Assembly: GCA_943735955.1 (NCBI GenBank)
Contig: OX030970.1
Span: forward strand, 3,293,105 to 3,357,104
Direction of reading: 5' to 3'
Origin: Piscicola geometra
Lineage: Eukaryota > Annelida > Clitellata > Hirudinida > Piscicolidae
DNA: 64,000 nt
How positions within the stretch are numbered: the first letter of the stretch is position 1; each line of letters starts with the position of its first letter. The translations under genes and the position numbers were made by a program. Positions 63,840 through 64,000 of this stretch are shown piece after piece. The notes below the pieces were generated by a model. It saw only the letters and a program-made list of their open reading frames with translations. It did not search any database and had not been told where the DNA came from.

Positions 63840-64000
63840 CCTACGACAAAAAATTGCTGAAACTTTTCTGATCTGCTTCGTTTCCTTCCTTGAGGTGGCT
63901 TGAATCATTTGAGTTAAATCATTTAAAATTTAAATTTTAAAATCATTTCTTTCTAATACTGGCTGTGGCTTTTTATTTGAATCAGCAATTATTACTGAGT

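Overview
The window is eukaryotic and most likely from an invertebrate animal. The genes are split into many small exons with GT/AG introns. The recognisable proteins are the ER co-chaperone ERdj5/DNAJC10, elongation factor 2 kinase (eEF2K) and a Vav-like calponin-homology exon. I see no bacterial or organellar signature. I cannot name the species.

Layout. Bases 1-16540 are one uninterrupted minisatellite of about 530 copies of a ~31 bp unit. It fills the visible part of an intron and ends at a 3' splice site. Exons 16548-18333 (+) are the C-terminal end of a DNAJC10 orthologue, ending in the ER-retrieval-like tetrapeptide RIEL. After 1.8 kb of AT-rich spacer, a complete eEF2K gene runs from 20146 to 48015 (+). 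Fifteen exons can be joined in phase into an 881-residue protein with the alpha-kinase core, a His/Gly/Ser-rich regulatory loop and C-terminal SEL1-like repeats.

The middle five eEF2K exons occur twice (26551-30064 and 39569-44033) around a 200-N gap at 33801-34000. Using both copies creates an immediate TGA and shifts the frame, and the copies differ at an allelic level. The simplest reading is two haplotypes placed end to end by the assembler, not a real duplication.

From 48.2 kb the sequence turns AT-rich and contains microsatellites; an unrecognised minus-strand cysteine-rich gene (exons between 50930 and 53561); isolated exon candidates at 55778-55933 (-) and 57688-57782 (+); a probable hAT-type MITE with an 8-bp target duplication (56191-56747); a tRNA-like element; a tandem duplication carrying a Vav-like CH exon, one copy with a nonsense mutation; and a fold-back element with a nested palindrome (62311-62714).

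The most striking property is intron architecture. Nearly every intron of the two plus-strand genes starts with a G/T-rich stretch right after the donor and ends with a long G-free C/A/T-rich tandem repeat at the acceptor. Each intron has its own private repeat unit. The two halves are often directly complementary (GGTGG against CCACC, GATGAT against ATCATC), so the pre-mRNA could fold intron ends together. The 16.5 kb array is the extreme case. In the minus-strand gene the C-rich side of the last two introns also lies at the acceptor, so the asymmetry follows transcription direction rather than the chromosome strand.
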